A stretch of DNA of 64,000 nucleotides from Linnemannia schmuckeri (Eukaryota > Mortierellomycota > Mortierellomycetes > Mortierellales > Mortierellaceae): assembly GCA_029449235.1 (NCBI GenBank), contig JANATG010000001.1:3968001-4032000 (forward strand). The letters are read 5' to 3'. Each line of letters starts with the position of its first letter. The stretch's first letter is position 1. The notes under the pieces are model-generated. The model saw only the letters and a list, made by a program, of their open reading frames with translations. It had not been told where the DNA came from and ran no database searches. Made by a program: the position numbers and the translations under genes. Below, piece by piece: positions 34,319 to 45,740 of this stretch.

Positions 34319-37070
34319 CTAGGCCGTACAGGAGGAGTGTATGATGACAGGGCTGCGGAGGAATATGAGTTCGAGAATGAGCACGAACAGGACCACATGA
34401 ACGAGCCCTGTCATGGTATCAAACGACAAGGCGATCGAGATAAAGTAATACCTAAGACCGCCCGTCGTCGAATTTAGTTGCATAATTGCAAAAAATAAAT
34501 CGTAACAACACGTCATGCTATCTCGCACTACTGTTTACCGTCAGCGGCCAGCTGTTTTATTGGAATGGGGAGCAATACAAACTACGTCACTCAAAGGTGA
34601 AATTGAAAAGTTGTTTTTAATTAAGCATTAACAGGTACCTGTCCTCTTCGCATGCATGCTTTTGACTTCTAAATATTCCATACATGGAAAGCTTATACCT
34701 GTTGTTGGGAGCCAGCTAATACACCCACTATCTTGATGCCGGCGCGCAGCTCACTGCGGCTAGGTGCATGTATACATTGTGGCGCAAGCTGACGTGAGCT
34801 TAATCCCATTTTTCTGTCTATCTCTGATCTTCTGCACATATTTTTACATGGCGTACTTGGACGACTAATATTTTTCCGATGACCTCTGACAACACTATCA
34901 CCCACAAACAGAGTAGCAGCAGGAGCACTGGCATTGAGAGCAGCAGCTCCAATACTACCAACCTTGGAGGATTTGGTTGTCCCAGAAGACTTGCTAATCT
35001 TTATGATCTCGATAGCGTTGGCGGCGAAGAGGTCGAAGTGGTGCAATGGTCGAAGAGGTCGAGAGGGTTGCAGCGGAGGTTGCAGCGCTTTGGTCTTCCG
35101 CGTGCGTGTCTTTGCAAAGTATCGATGTTACTGCATGCAGGAGGCAAAGGCTAGGACGCGGTGTCTGGCGCACTTTTGACGAGCAGTGCCTTTGTTTGTC
35201 CGCAGAACTTCAGCTTTATCGAGGTTTTTCCGCGCTGGGCTGCTGAGAGTTGAGCGTCGGTTGTTGGAGTAGGAAAGAACATGAATAACTTGGGGATGAG
35301 GCGAGTCAACGGTAAGAGAAAAAAAATGGAAAGGTAGAAGGGAGGAGAGGAGTGAATCAGACAACGCCACGCACTTTGTTCTCTCTTCATCTTTCTCTCC
35401 TATCATCCCTACGCTCATTGTCACGCCGCTCCTTCCTCATTTACTCCTCTAATTCCTGGCTCTCTTCTACTTCATCCCACTATACTTTCTCCCTCTCTCA
35501 CCTTTTTTTTTTTTTTTTTTGGACTTATTGACATTTTAGCTCTTCCATCACCACCAACCCCACACATGTTCTCTTCCTTGTCTCTCCTACGCGTCTTCTA
35601 TCATCTCTTCCTCTCTTGCTCTCTCTCATTGAGAGAACGGATGTCCTTATCGATACCGTGTTGTTCTTGAAATGGTACTTCCTTCCTCAGGGTCAAGGGC
35701 TCGCGTCCACTAAAGGCACTCTACTCTCACTTATTCACTCAGACCCACCAAGATGATTAAACTCATCCACACAACTCACGCTCCCTGTGCATACACACAC
35801 ATTCATAATCAGTCTGTAACATCGTGGCGAAGCGTGGCTGTTGTCAAAGAAATGTAAAATCATCTAAGGCACTCCTTTGATTCTCAAGCCCCCCACTTTA
35901 TCATAATTACAGTTGAAAGTGGTTTTTGCGTTCAGTTTGATAGTGAAATTGAACGTAAAAATTAATTTGAATATTTGAATTGACCTCCACAAAAACAATA
36001 TTGTAAGACACCAAACTATATAGCGCACGTGACAGATGACGCGAGTCACGCAACTCTTCGAGACCACTTAAAAAAGTAAACTACGGCTTAGCTGGCTGGA
36101 CAAAGAATCATGAAGGCAAAAGCTGTCACAAATTTTTCGTCCTGTCTACAAGATCCTGGCCAATCACAGGCACTCATTGCATGGAAAGATATCATAAGTG
36201 TAGATAGAAGACTAAACTGACCCTTACAAGCACTTTGACGATAAAAAAGTACCATAAGAAGACGTTTCTCGATGAGACGTACTAATAGTTTATTATAGAA
36301 GAGTCTTTGCGCAACTAGTAATGTAATTTTTATAAAAAGTAAAAAAAAAATTGGGTTCATAAGAGTAAAAAGATGGGTAGAAACGCGTGAAAAAGTTGCC
36401 TAGATATCAATTCAAAATCCTCTTTATCACTTTTCATACTTTCTGTTTTTTCACCTTTAAAACGTCGTTTTTAACTGTTACCTACTAATTGAAACTTTTA
36501 GTATTTCATCCTGAGAACTTGACAGTCTAGTTTTAAAAGAAATTAATGACGAATTGGCCGAGAAAATGGAAGGAGAAGGAGTATAACACTCAAAAAATGC
36601 TATAAATTTCTGAGAAAAGGCATATTTTTATGATAAATGCCAATGTTTGATCTCTTCTTTTCGCACCAAGACAATAGCTACAGATATGAGGAATTGATTG
36701 CTGTTTTCAGAAAGAAAATAGAATGGATTTTGACGGAGAACCAGCTTGGAGAGGTAAAAAAAATATGTTCGTGAATATCTGGTTTTTATTTACTATAATT
36801 CAAGAGTCAATGTCGCTGTGCTTTGGGTTGTTATGTGCTAAGAAAGGACAGTGAAGGAGAGAGGAAGAGAAAAAGAGAAAGAGAAAGAAATAAAGGAAGA
36901 AGGAAGAAAGAGATAAAGGGAGAGAGAGATAAAGAGAGCAGAAGGGAAAGGAAAAGAGAAAGAGGTCAAGTAAACACAATTTCTTGCTCTATATTACATA
37001 ACATACTTATTTTATTATACGATCAACAACATGCCCCTGCTGCCTTCACACTGCCTAGCCTTCATTATAT
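34319..37070. other. Long region without a supportable gene
   Basis: About 2.75 kb from the HSP104 stop to the MULE relic. 34,690-35,430 has several short open frames on both strands, none with recognisable domains or convincing splice-joined structure. 35,390-35,650 is CT-rich with a poly(T) run; 35,850-36,800 is AT-rich. 36,845-36,965 is a purine-only stretch of GAAA/GAGA repeats. A decayed gene or non-coding RNA cannot be excluded. Confidence 0.5.
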
Positions 37071-40000
37071 TTACTGTTGTCGTCTACGTTTCCTCTTCAA
37101 GTCTTTTTCGTTTTTTACTAATTCGACCTTCTCAAGAATGTTATAGAATAGATTGGCTACATCCATGTTCGAGCTCAATGAATGAAGAAGTCTCTTATCA
37201 GTAGGACTCAAGCCTAGACGAGAGGTGCGTTGGAGCACATCGTCTTGTAGTAGCTCAAGAGTTACTGGTCTTACCGAGGTGGATCCACGAGTTTGAGAAG
37301 TGTCTTCGTCAACATCGCTGGTGTTACCAGGTACCAGGATGTCATCCTGAGGGTCCCATTCTGCTCCCAGGTGGAAGAACTTGATCGGCTCCTTCTCGAG
37401 CATCACAAGGGCAATATGTTTGCAACGGGTTTGATTACGCTGGAAAGCCTTGCACTGACAGCGGACGAGCTCTCCAATCGCCTTATTCCGGGTATAGTCG
37501 AGCTGGATATCGTATAACGTCGCGTCAGGAGCTTGAGGGGATCTTGGAAAAGGTCGTCCATGAATGAGCGAACTTTGATCGTAGTCTTGTTGTTGGATCG
37601 AAAAACAAAAAGTCCATCATACCCCAGGGCTCGCTGCTTGGCAATGTACTTCTGTGCCTTACGCTTGGCCTCGAAGTCGCGTTTCTGTATGGGAGTCAGC
37701 CTGCCGACGCGATATCGACCGTATAAGCACTTGCGCTGGTAGAATGGGAGAACGGACTTAACTAAGATATAGATCACCATGTCAGGGCGCCGTTTCTGCC
37801 GGTCCTTGAAAAAGTTGGACTTGAGCGAGTTGTGCCACGATTCGACATAGTTATTGGTGTCGATCGAAGCGCATGTAATATCCTGGCGGTAGCAAAGCAT
37901 CCATCGGGCCCTCATTGTATCTGCAAAATAGTTCTTGTTTAGGTACGCAAGCAGTTTGGGACGACATGCATGTTTCTGTAGAAAGGCCTCGACCAAGCCA
38001 TCGGCCTCGGCTATAGCTTCGGTGTAAAGGATCTGGTGAAGCTCCGTTCGGACCTATCATACAAATAACAAGTATTAATATAGGAGAAATTGATGGGAAG
38101 GTGTTAAAGCAAGGCTATATGCAAGGGTAATACCTGTTTTCGCAAGTTTTCGTGGGCCTCCTTAGACACAATCCCATAATCATCCTTGGGCAGGGCGTTC
38201 ACATTCAGCTCATCATTCGTGAAGTGACGCTCCCACGCACGAAGGACATGCCAGGTACAATAATGAATGCTTGTACCGGGAAACGCCGTACGGATAGCTA
38301 GAATTTCGACGTTTCCTTGATCTGTGACAACAACGTCGGGTTGATAAGCTATACGAAAGTCGCTCCACAATCTCGCTTTCAATCCACTAAACCATTGCTG
38401 AAATATGCGATTCTCGGTCGACTTGGTCATCAGGAATGCGATCGGTACACCAAAGCCAGTTTCTGCATTCTTGACGACAACGGTGAATAGCTGTGCTTCC
38501 TTTCTATTAACAAGGATAGTGGTAATGGAGATTCCTGGGTTTGGAACATTAAACCACGAATTTATGAAGTATGTATTCTTACCCATAGACTTGATGCGTT
38601 CCATCAAAACAGAAGATCTTGCCATTGTTCTTGAGCTGCGTAAGTTGCCAAGGAGATGAGAATCCACAGTAGCTCCCTTGTTCATAGTAGGTGTAATATC
38701 CGTCCTTGGCCAGCTCTTCCATCCATAAGCTCGTTGAAAGTCCCGGATCCAAATCCCTCCGTGCTTCCGTGGACATCAACTTGTGGTAGACATTGTAGAC
38801 GTCCTCATAGATGATGATGTCGTCTCTGAAAAGCCTTGTCTTGCCATGCAGAGCGAGCACGTCGCGTCCTGACCGCATTCGATGCAGTACTTCACGCACG
38901 AGAGATCCATCTTGCAGCAGCATCAAGATTCTTTGCTTGGCTGTGGCAGACAAATACCGCGTACCTAATTCCTCATCATCGTCTACGGCTAACGAGTGGG
39001 AATGTTGGGAGATATAGACGATGTAATACACATCGAGAGGAGATCCACCGAGGCGCCGTCTGGTTTGAAACATGCATTTCATCCTGGCATGGCAGTCGGC
39101 CTTAACGCTTTCCAGTCGGCCCCTCCGCTTTCGCTTGACGGATCCATTTGCTTGGACTGCCGTTTGTTCCACCTCGGGCCGTTTGCCGAAACGATGGCAA
39201 TCGTAGAACTGTCTTGTTTGAAACCCTGCTTGGACTCGTTGGGGAGCGCGGTACTTGTACGGAGGCCCTTTCCTGACAAAGTCTGTTCCAAAAAGCTTGG
39301 AGTGTCTTTCTTTCCAATCCTCAAAGTCCTTAGCCAAACAAAAAATTGCAGCTGAGGAAGAATTTAGCCTTGAACGAATGTTGTGTTCGGTGTGATACGG
39401 TGGTCAATATGCATTCCAAGGGCATCAGATGCATTTTTGATGAAAGTATCCGCTAAAATGAAAGACCAGACTTTGTCTAATGACTCACGATGACCTTTGT
39501 CTGACTCTCTTTTGGGCTCGGCATCCCATTGCTAAGTACGTTGTAAAATAAACACTGACAACTGTTAAGGATGTTGCACTTGTTTGTCGAGAGACTACAG
39601 CGTTCGTGTTAGAGGTCATATATTCACTCACGTTAAGAGAATCCTCATCCTCAGTATCGTCGTTTTCGGGATCGTCCAAAGCCAGCTGTTCTACCAGACC
39701 CTCGAATACATCCGAAACAAGCTCCCGAGCATCATTCAATACATTACCCTGTGTCGTAATGGAATCAATAGGAAGGGTCTAATAATATGCACATTAATAG
39801 CAGGCACCAGGTAGTACGAGGCGAAGAAAATACAAGATAGTGGCATACACATCGACAGCAATCCGTTGCTAACCTGCATTGTCATACTGCTATCTACAGG
39901 ATGCTCTCTATCTTGTGTGAACAATGGTAGAGGTACGTCAACGCGGTTTGGCTAAAATAATGGTGAGATGAGACTTAGTATTGCTACTTGTGGACAGTGT

Positions 40001-40290
40001 TGTGGTCCTATCCAAACAAATAATAAGAAAACATACCGGCTGTTCATCATCCGTTCTTCGTCTGTTCCCTCATCCGTTTCTGTTCCAATATCAGTAGCCG
40101 TTTCTTCACAAGCCTCGGTAGTGGTCTTGGGATAACCAGCCGTGGTCAAAAACCGCACAATCTGGTTTTATTGCTATATGAGAGAGTGTGTTAAAATTTA
40201 ATGTAATAAGATATGCGTCATGCAAATGAATCATGAGTCGCAACATACAGGTTGTTTAGCAATGGAAGCAGTGCAAAAGGATTGTTCATA
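37071..40290 (-). pseudogene. Broken MULE (Mutator-like) transposase gene
   Basis: Minus-strand exons run from about 40290 to the stop at 37071-37073. An acidic N-terminal part (exons near 40160-40065, 39920-39885, 39780-39630) precedes a basic FAR1-like region (39330-38590) with spaced Cys/His. The MULE core (38570-38134 and 38053-37410) has V-V-V-T-D-Q-G-N-V-E, T-W-H-V-L-R-A-W-E-R-H and Y-V-E-S-W-H-N. Near 37,470-37,415 a SWIM zinc motif reads C-Q-C-K-A-F-Q-R-N-Q-T-R-C-K-H. The frame is broken at about 38,585 (the stop just after H-Q-V-Y-G cannot be spliced out in phase) and at about 37,520. Exon 38053 joins 38134 cleanly through a TAG acceptor. No TIR could be defined. Confidence 0.75.
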
Positions 40291-40928
40291 GCTGACGACT
40301 GTTGCAAGAAGTGTAAAGCGTATGTTGTTATGTAGCGAGTGGGAAAGTGTGTGTTAGACAAGTGATAGTAGTAGGTACGGGATATGTAGGAGTAGTCATG
40401 ACGATGAAATAGAAATCACGCTTACACAATTTGTCTACGCCGTAGTTCATTTTTTTAAGTGTACTCAGGCTGATTCGAGCTAAATAAGAAGCTATTTAAA
40501 CAAGAACAACAAGCCTGAGTTGGACAGAAAAACATACACACAATGACAGAACGGAGCCAGAGCGATTAGGTTGGTTGAAGACTCCAAGAAAAAAAGCTGG
40601 AACAATAAATATATCTCGTCACAGCCAATTCATACATCACACGGAGTGCTGTCGCCCATAACTACATCCACCGCCATTTGTCAAGCTCGTTAGTTTATGC
40701 TGAACCGATCGCGCCGTAAAATTTAAATTTGAATTTTCAGGGATTAGACGTTTTTCGCAACTCAAAAATACTTTGAAAAATACGTAAACATTACTTTTAT
40801 GAGGGGTAATTTTCATTCAGGGAGGTTAGCCAACGTAAATTACTTTGAAAAGTACCCTGCCGTCCGTACTTTTGAAAGGAAATTACTTTGGTTTATGACT
40901 ATGGAATATCGCAGTCCATGAGGCTAAA

Positions 40929-42302
40929 ATGAGTGAAGACGTAAAAAAAATGGAAAACAGGCACCTACCCGCTTCTCATCTCACAATGGCCGCACCTGCC
41001 CAAGCAGCAAACACGCTCAAGCGCAAGAGCCCTCCAGTCTTTTCGGAGCGCCCTTCTGCCACTGTTAAGCGCACCGTCGCCGCAAAAATCTATGCCCATG
41101 CTCCTCACAGTGAGCTGCATCCCGACACTCTGGCGTTCCTTCAGCAACCTGGCACTCTTGATGGCGACGGCATTGGACAAGACAACCAAGATGAGGAAGA
41201 CGACTATCAAGGAGAAGACCATGAGGAGGAGGAGGAGGACGAGGAGAGTTGCGATGAAACCGAAACGAATTCCAGCAGGAGCGACGCTGACGATGAGGTG
41301 GAGGAGGAACAACCTCAACTACATGCAGAACCTATGGCGCCTCCTCGGCGACAACTCAAGTTCCCCGGCTTTAATAAGGCGATGGAGCTTGTGCTTCTTA
41401 AAGGGCTGAATGCTGTCAAACCTTTTGGTGCCCAGTATGGCGAGACGGCTGATGCCTGGGCGAGAGTTGTTCGGTACCTGAAGGAGGACGACGACAAGGA
41501 GCGAGCAAGAGGAAAAGAGGCTCGGTTCGATTTGGTGAACGCTCGCAACTGCAAGGAGAAGTGGCTTGCTTTGTCGGCGGAGTACGCAGCCATGGCTGCC
41601 AAGAGTCTTCGGGACAGTGGTACCAATCCTACCATCGATGCCCGATACACCGAACTACAGGAAGCATACCTCTATGAACAGACTTGTCTTAACACCAAGA
41701 AGGAGAAGAAGAGCAGAAGACATCACGCGCAGGCACAAGCGACACTCAACAAAACAAACGGAGAACATTTGATGGTAGCATCTCGGACTGGACCCGTGCG
41801 GGGGCGGACTGTTGAAGGACAACAAACTGCCTTGGCTCATTCTTCGTGTGAGGATCTACCTCTTCAGCTCAGTGCCGGGTTTTTATCGGGAACAGAGTCG
41901 GATGCCAGTCAATCAACTAGTACCAGTTCTCAGCACAAGCCGCCAAGGACTCCAGGAATGAAGAAGCGGGCTATGGGCGTGATGGTTACGAACCAGTTGA
42001 CGTTGGCAGCAGAGGCCATGAAAGACCAGCGGGAGCACAACAACCAACATCTTGCTTTCTTGAGGGAAGACAGAGAGGAGAGGAGGAAGACCGAAGAGGC
42101 TCGTATCCAGAGAGAGGAGGCTCGCATTCAAAGAGAGGAGGCTCGCATCCAAAGAGAGGAGGCATTAAAAGAAAGACAACAGGACACGATTACAAAGCTG
42201 ATCGAAGCCCAAACAGTGATTAGTGAGCGTATTGCCAAGCAGCAGACCGAAAGCACGGAGCGACTTTTCCAGGCGATGATACAATTAATTCAAAGAAAAT
42301 AA
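40929..42302 (+). CDS. Harbinger ORF1: SANT/Myb-like DNA-binding protein with coiled coil
   Basis: A single 457-aa frame. A basic, proline-containing N-terminus precedes an acidic stretch of E/D runs (about 90-130). A trihelix/SANT-like segment (~145-230) has W-A-R-V-V-R-Y-L and N-C-K-E-K-W-L-A-L. The C-terminal 90 residues are a charged coiled coil with three near-identical E-E-A-R-I-Q-R repeats. In Harbinger elements such a protein helps transposase nuclear import and end binding; assignment rests on position and the SANT-like pattern. The frame is open although the partner transposase is broken. Confidence 0.7.
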   Translation: MSEDVKKMENRHLPASHLTMAAPAQAANTLKRKSPPVFSERPSATVKRTVAAKIYAHAPHSELHPDTLAFLQQPGTLDGDGIGQDNQDEEDDYQGEDHEEEEEDEESCDETETNSSRSDADDEVEEEQPQLHAEPMAPPRRQLKFPGFNKAMELVLLKGLNAVKPFGAQYGETADAWARVVRYLKEDDDKERARGKEARFDLVNARNCKEKWLALSAEYAAMAAKSLRDSGTNPTIDARYTELQEAYLYEQTCLNTKKEKKSRRHHAQAQATLNKTNGEHLMVASRTGPVRGRTVEGQQTALAHSSCEDLPLQLSAGFLSGTESDASQSTSTSSQHKPPRTPGMKKRAMGVMVTNQLTLAAEAMKDQREHNNQHLAFLREDREERRKTEEARIQREEARIQREEARIQREEALKERQQDTITKLIEAQTVISERIAKQQTESTERLFQAMIQLIQRK

Positions 42303-43026
42303 AATAGCGTACGGATTTAGTCAGGAGGTCTTATCATAGCTTGGGGATGTATGTACTCTTGGAGTGTAGGGGGATCGACGCCAAAATGCATATTCAATTG
42401 AGTGCCATTGAAGCAAGTATAAATGTTTGAAAATAAAGTCGCGAATCGGTAATGGGACTCAACGCATCGGGATAACATGCGCTGGTTTTTTGGTTCGTCT
42501 AAGGATCCATAGTATTTGGTGATCTGCCCGAAAGCCCACTCGATGACTACACGCTGACCATTCATGGCAACATTGAACTCGTTGTCTTCGTCAGACAAAT
42601 TTGCCCCCTGGACCGCAGTAAGCATATGACCGTCACCCCTATAAGCAGGATCTCCATAAAGTGCGAGTGCTCGTCCAGTCGGAGTCCACGCATGCTCAGC
42701 TAAGATCTCGATAAGGCCTGAATTCTGGTAAATGGTGTTGTCGTGTGTGCTGCCGGGAAAGCCTTGGTCATATGTATAATGATGCCGTCTGGAGCGACGA
42801 CTGCTTGGTACTTGAGGGCGTGTATGTGTTTGTGTCCATTTGGGGGTTTCAAACCTTGACATTTGCAAAAAAAAACAAGCCCTAATTTGCAGCTAAAATG
42901 TGGCTTAGACAAGCCTTAACAGGTCTTCAATATACGACGTAAATGTTGGCTTGCTCTTGTTTTTTTTAAGGCTGGTATCCACAAAAGAAAAAAATAATTT
43001 CTCTGCACCACATAACTCTGTACATA

Positions 43027-43697
43027 ATGGCCGAATTATCATCTAGCACTTCTCTTCAGCCGCTTTCATCGTCGCATCCTGAAGATGAACAGGACACGGT
43101 TGCCATCGCGGGTCCAAACACCACCATCTTTAAGAAACAAGCACGGCCAGCAAAGAAGCCGTCTGGAAAGTCATCAAATGAACGTTTTACGAAACAAGAC
43201 TTGGAGTTCATTGTCTCATGGCTGGAACACGTCCCCAACTTCACATCGGTTTTCGGCTCCAGCGGACAAACAACTGTCGGACAGCCCAACAAGTCTAGGA
43301 ATCGTGGATACGCGACCTTAGCTGACGCCGTGTCCAAGCAGAGTAAAGGGAGGCTCAAAATCAACGGGAAGAATATGCGAGAGCGGTTCCAGCGGTTTAT
43401 GAAGATTTTCACCAACACCAAGACAAAGGGGAACTCCACTGGCTTTGGTGTCACAGATGAAGATAACAGGAACGGGGTATACACAGTGGCACAGAAGTTA
43501 GAGAGTATGTGCACCTGTTATGCCAGAATGGATGCGCTTTTTGGACATCGAGCAAATGTTACTCCGCTTATGGAGGCTTGTTGTGCCGATACAGAAGATC
43601 GAGAGCAGGAAGAGCACCAGGAGTCCGGCACAGCCCCAGCCCCTCAACGCCGACGTCGATTGATAGCAGAGGAAGAGGAAGAAGAGGAGGAAGAAGG

Positions 43698-43729
<32 letters not shown>

Positions 43730-44435
43730 AGGAGGAGGAGGAGGAGGAGGCAGTAGGCGGTCTGGAGGATGGTGATGCAGTCCTCGCATGTACCCAAGAC
43801 GGGAATGTCGATAAGCAGGACGCGTTTGCGAGAGACACCAACGTCATTGATGGCGATGAAATAAGCATACTTTCCATTTCATCACCAGTCATTCAGCGGG
43901 TGCCGAAACGCCAGCAGACAGATACAGAGTCACAGGTTTCCAACAAACGTTTTCGAGCAACAGATCGACGCAAAAAACCACCAACTCTCGAGCCGAGCTC
44001 TTCTCCTGAAGTGTCGAGGCGATCGATTGTCGGGACTTACGAGCAAGCTCTATCGAGGAAAGCATCAGGTAGAACTTTGCACATTGCGAATTAGTATTGT
44101 TATGCAGCGACATTGACAGTACCTAATAATAATTTTTATACATAGCTTTCGAAACTATAGAAGCCAAGAAACTTGAGCTGGAGATGGAGAGACTGGAGTC
44201 GGAGAAGAGGAAACTGGAGCTGGAGGATGCAAGGGAGACGAGGAGACTGGAGCTGGAAGAGAGAAAGGAGGCTAGAGAGACGAGGAGGCTAGAGCTGGAC
44301 GCGAGGAGCCAAGAGTCACAGTGGGAAGCGAAAATAATGTGTCAAAGATTGATTTTTGCACAGGCAGCATTGGAGAAAGGCATGTCGAAAGAGCAAGTCG
44401 AATCATTCATCAATGCTCTGACACGTCGAGAATAA
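43027..44435 (+). CDS. Nested Harbinger ORF1: DNA-binding-type protein with acidic and coiled-coil regions
   Basis: Exons 43027-44068 and 44146-44435 join in phase to 443 aa. Residues ~50-150 form a trihelix/SANT-like region (F-T-K-Q-D-L-E-F-I-V-S-W-L, R-F-Q-R-F-M-K-I-F). A run of more than 25 nearly uninterrupted glutamates (GAG/GAA repeats, 43671-43750) follows. The C-terminus is a charged coiled coil with repeated E-T-R-R-L-E-L-E units. Role inferred from the Harbinger two-gene layout. Confidence 0.65.
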
Positions 44436-44438
44436 ATT

Positions 44439-45740
44439 TTAATTATATCGCATTGGCAGAACTCCACGATTGTAATTTGTCTCAAGGGTTGTTTTCTTCA
44501 ACGCCTCTCTGAAATGATGCGCATCTTGATTCGATAGACCTTCATCAATGGGGTCCGCCTCGCCGTTGTTGCAAGCTTGTTCATATACATCATCCTCGAG
44601 ATACATTTCCTCCCATGCATCACCGAGGCGAGCAAGCATGTTATGGAGCACACAGCATGCTGTTACCCATCGAGTGAGTATCTGCATATCTGCTACTGAT
44701 CGAATCTGTTGTCTCATCTGCTGCAGAGAACTCCAGCGGGACTTGAGAACCCCGATACAGTGCTCATTCCTTACGCGAGATTTGGCGACACAATAGTTGA
44801 ACTCCTTGTTCTCTTGCCTGTTCGCTGCTGGAGCCTTGTAGGAGGGTATACAAGTCCTTGAGAGTTTGTATGCTGAATCGGCAAGAAGGTATTCGCCGGG
44901 TGAAAAAAATCGGCGAGGTTGCAGGTAGGGAGGCATCCGTTTGAAAACTGTGGAGTCGGCGCAAGATCCTGGACAACCAACATGCATTGCAATAATGCGC
45001 TTGTCTACATCACACACAACCTGCATAGCAACAGAGTATCTTTTAAAGAAAGACGTTAGAATATTGTCATGGTTAATGACATTATGTTAGACTTTGCAAT
45101 CGCATGTATACCTTTTCTTGCGATCGAAGTACACTTCACCGTCAATCGAAGGCTTCTGCGAGAGAGGAATAGTTGTCCCGTCAATAAATCCTACGCAGTT
45201 GGGAAAACCCTCCATTCTCATAACTCGTCCGATCTCCTTTCTTCTCTCGGCGCCAGGCCAAACAACCCAATCCTTGCGTATGTCCCATAATGCTTGAATA
45301 ACGCGATTGGTGTACACTGTTGCGGTTCCGGTACCAACGCCGAAAATTGCCTGTATCTTACTGACACTTGCTCCGGTTCCATTGATACCGAGCCGAGTCA
45401 AGGCGACAGCCAACTGCAAGGAAGGGTGTGCTTGCTTGCAGATAGAGTTGTTGGAGAAGACCGAGTGTTCTTTTATCTTGTCTAAAAGAGCCGAGAATCC
45501 TGCTGGTGTTGTCCTGAACATCGACCGAAACTCATTAGTCGTGAGGTTTGGGAACCTCTCTGTAAGGTAATGGGGTGGTCGTTTTGTTATTGCTCTCTCA
45601 GAAACATATCGCGAGAGTAAGAGGCATTGGTAAAGATGATACAGTTCTTCTGCTTCTTCTTCTTCGTCGTCCATGTCCAGGAGCATGATGAGAGTCTCCA
45701 CTTCCGAAAGGAGCTGTTGGCGTTCGGATTTGTAGGGCAT
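44439..45740 (-). CDS. Nested Harbinger transposase (DDE_4 type)
   Basis: Exons 45740-45112 and 45039-44439 join in phase (AG|A) to 409 aa. A helical N-terminal region with F-R-T-T-P-A-G-F-S-A-L-L precedes the catalytic core: G-F-I-D-G-T-T-I-P-L (first D), C-P-G-S-C-A-D-S-T-V-F (second D) and R-N-E-H-C-I-G-V-L-K-S-R-W (E). All three acids are present and the frame is uninterrupted, so this copy could be functional. The 5' flank contains a (CAAAAAAA)n/poly(A) tract (45765-45830). Confidence 0.88.

Noticed and set aside
43085..43321. Alternate-frame ORFs within the nested Harbinger ORF1
   Set aside because: The 43027 frame spans the same region, continues through a clean intron into the coiled coil and is clearly the real one.
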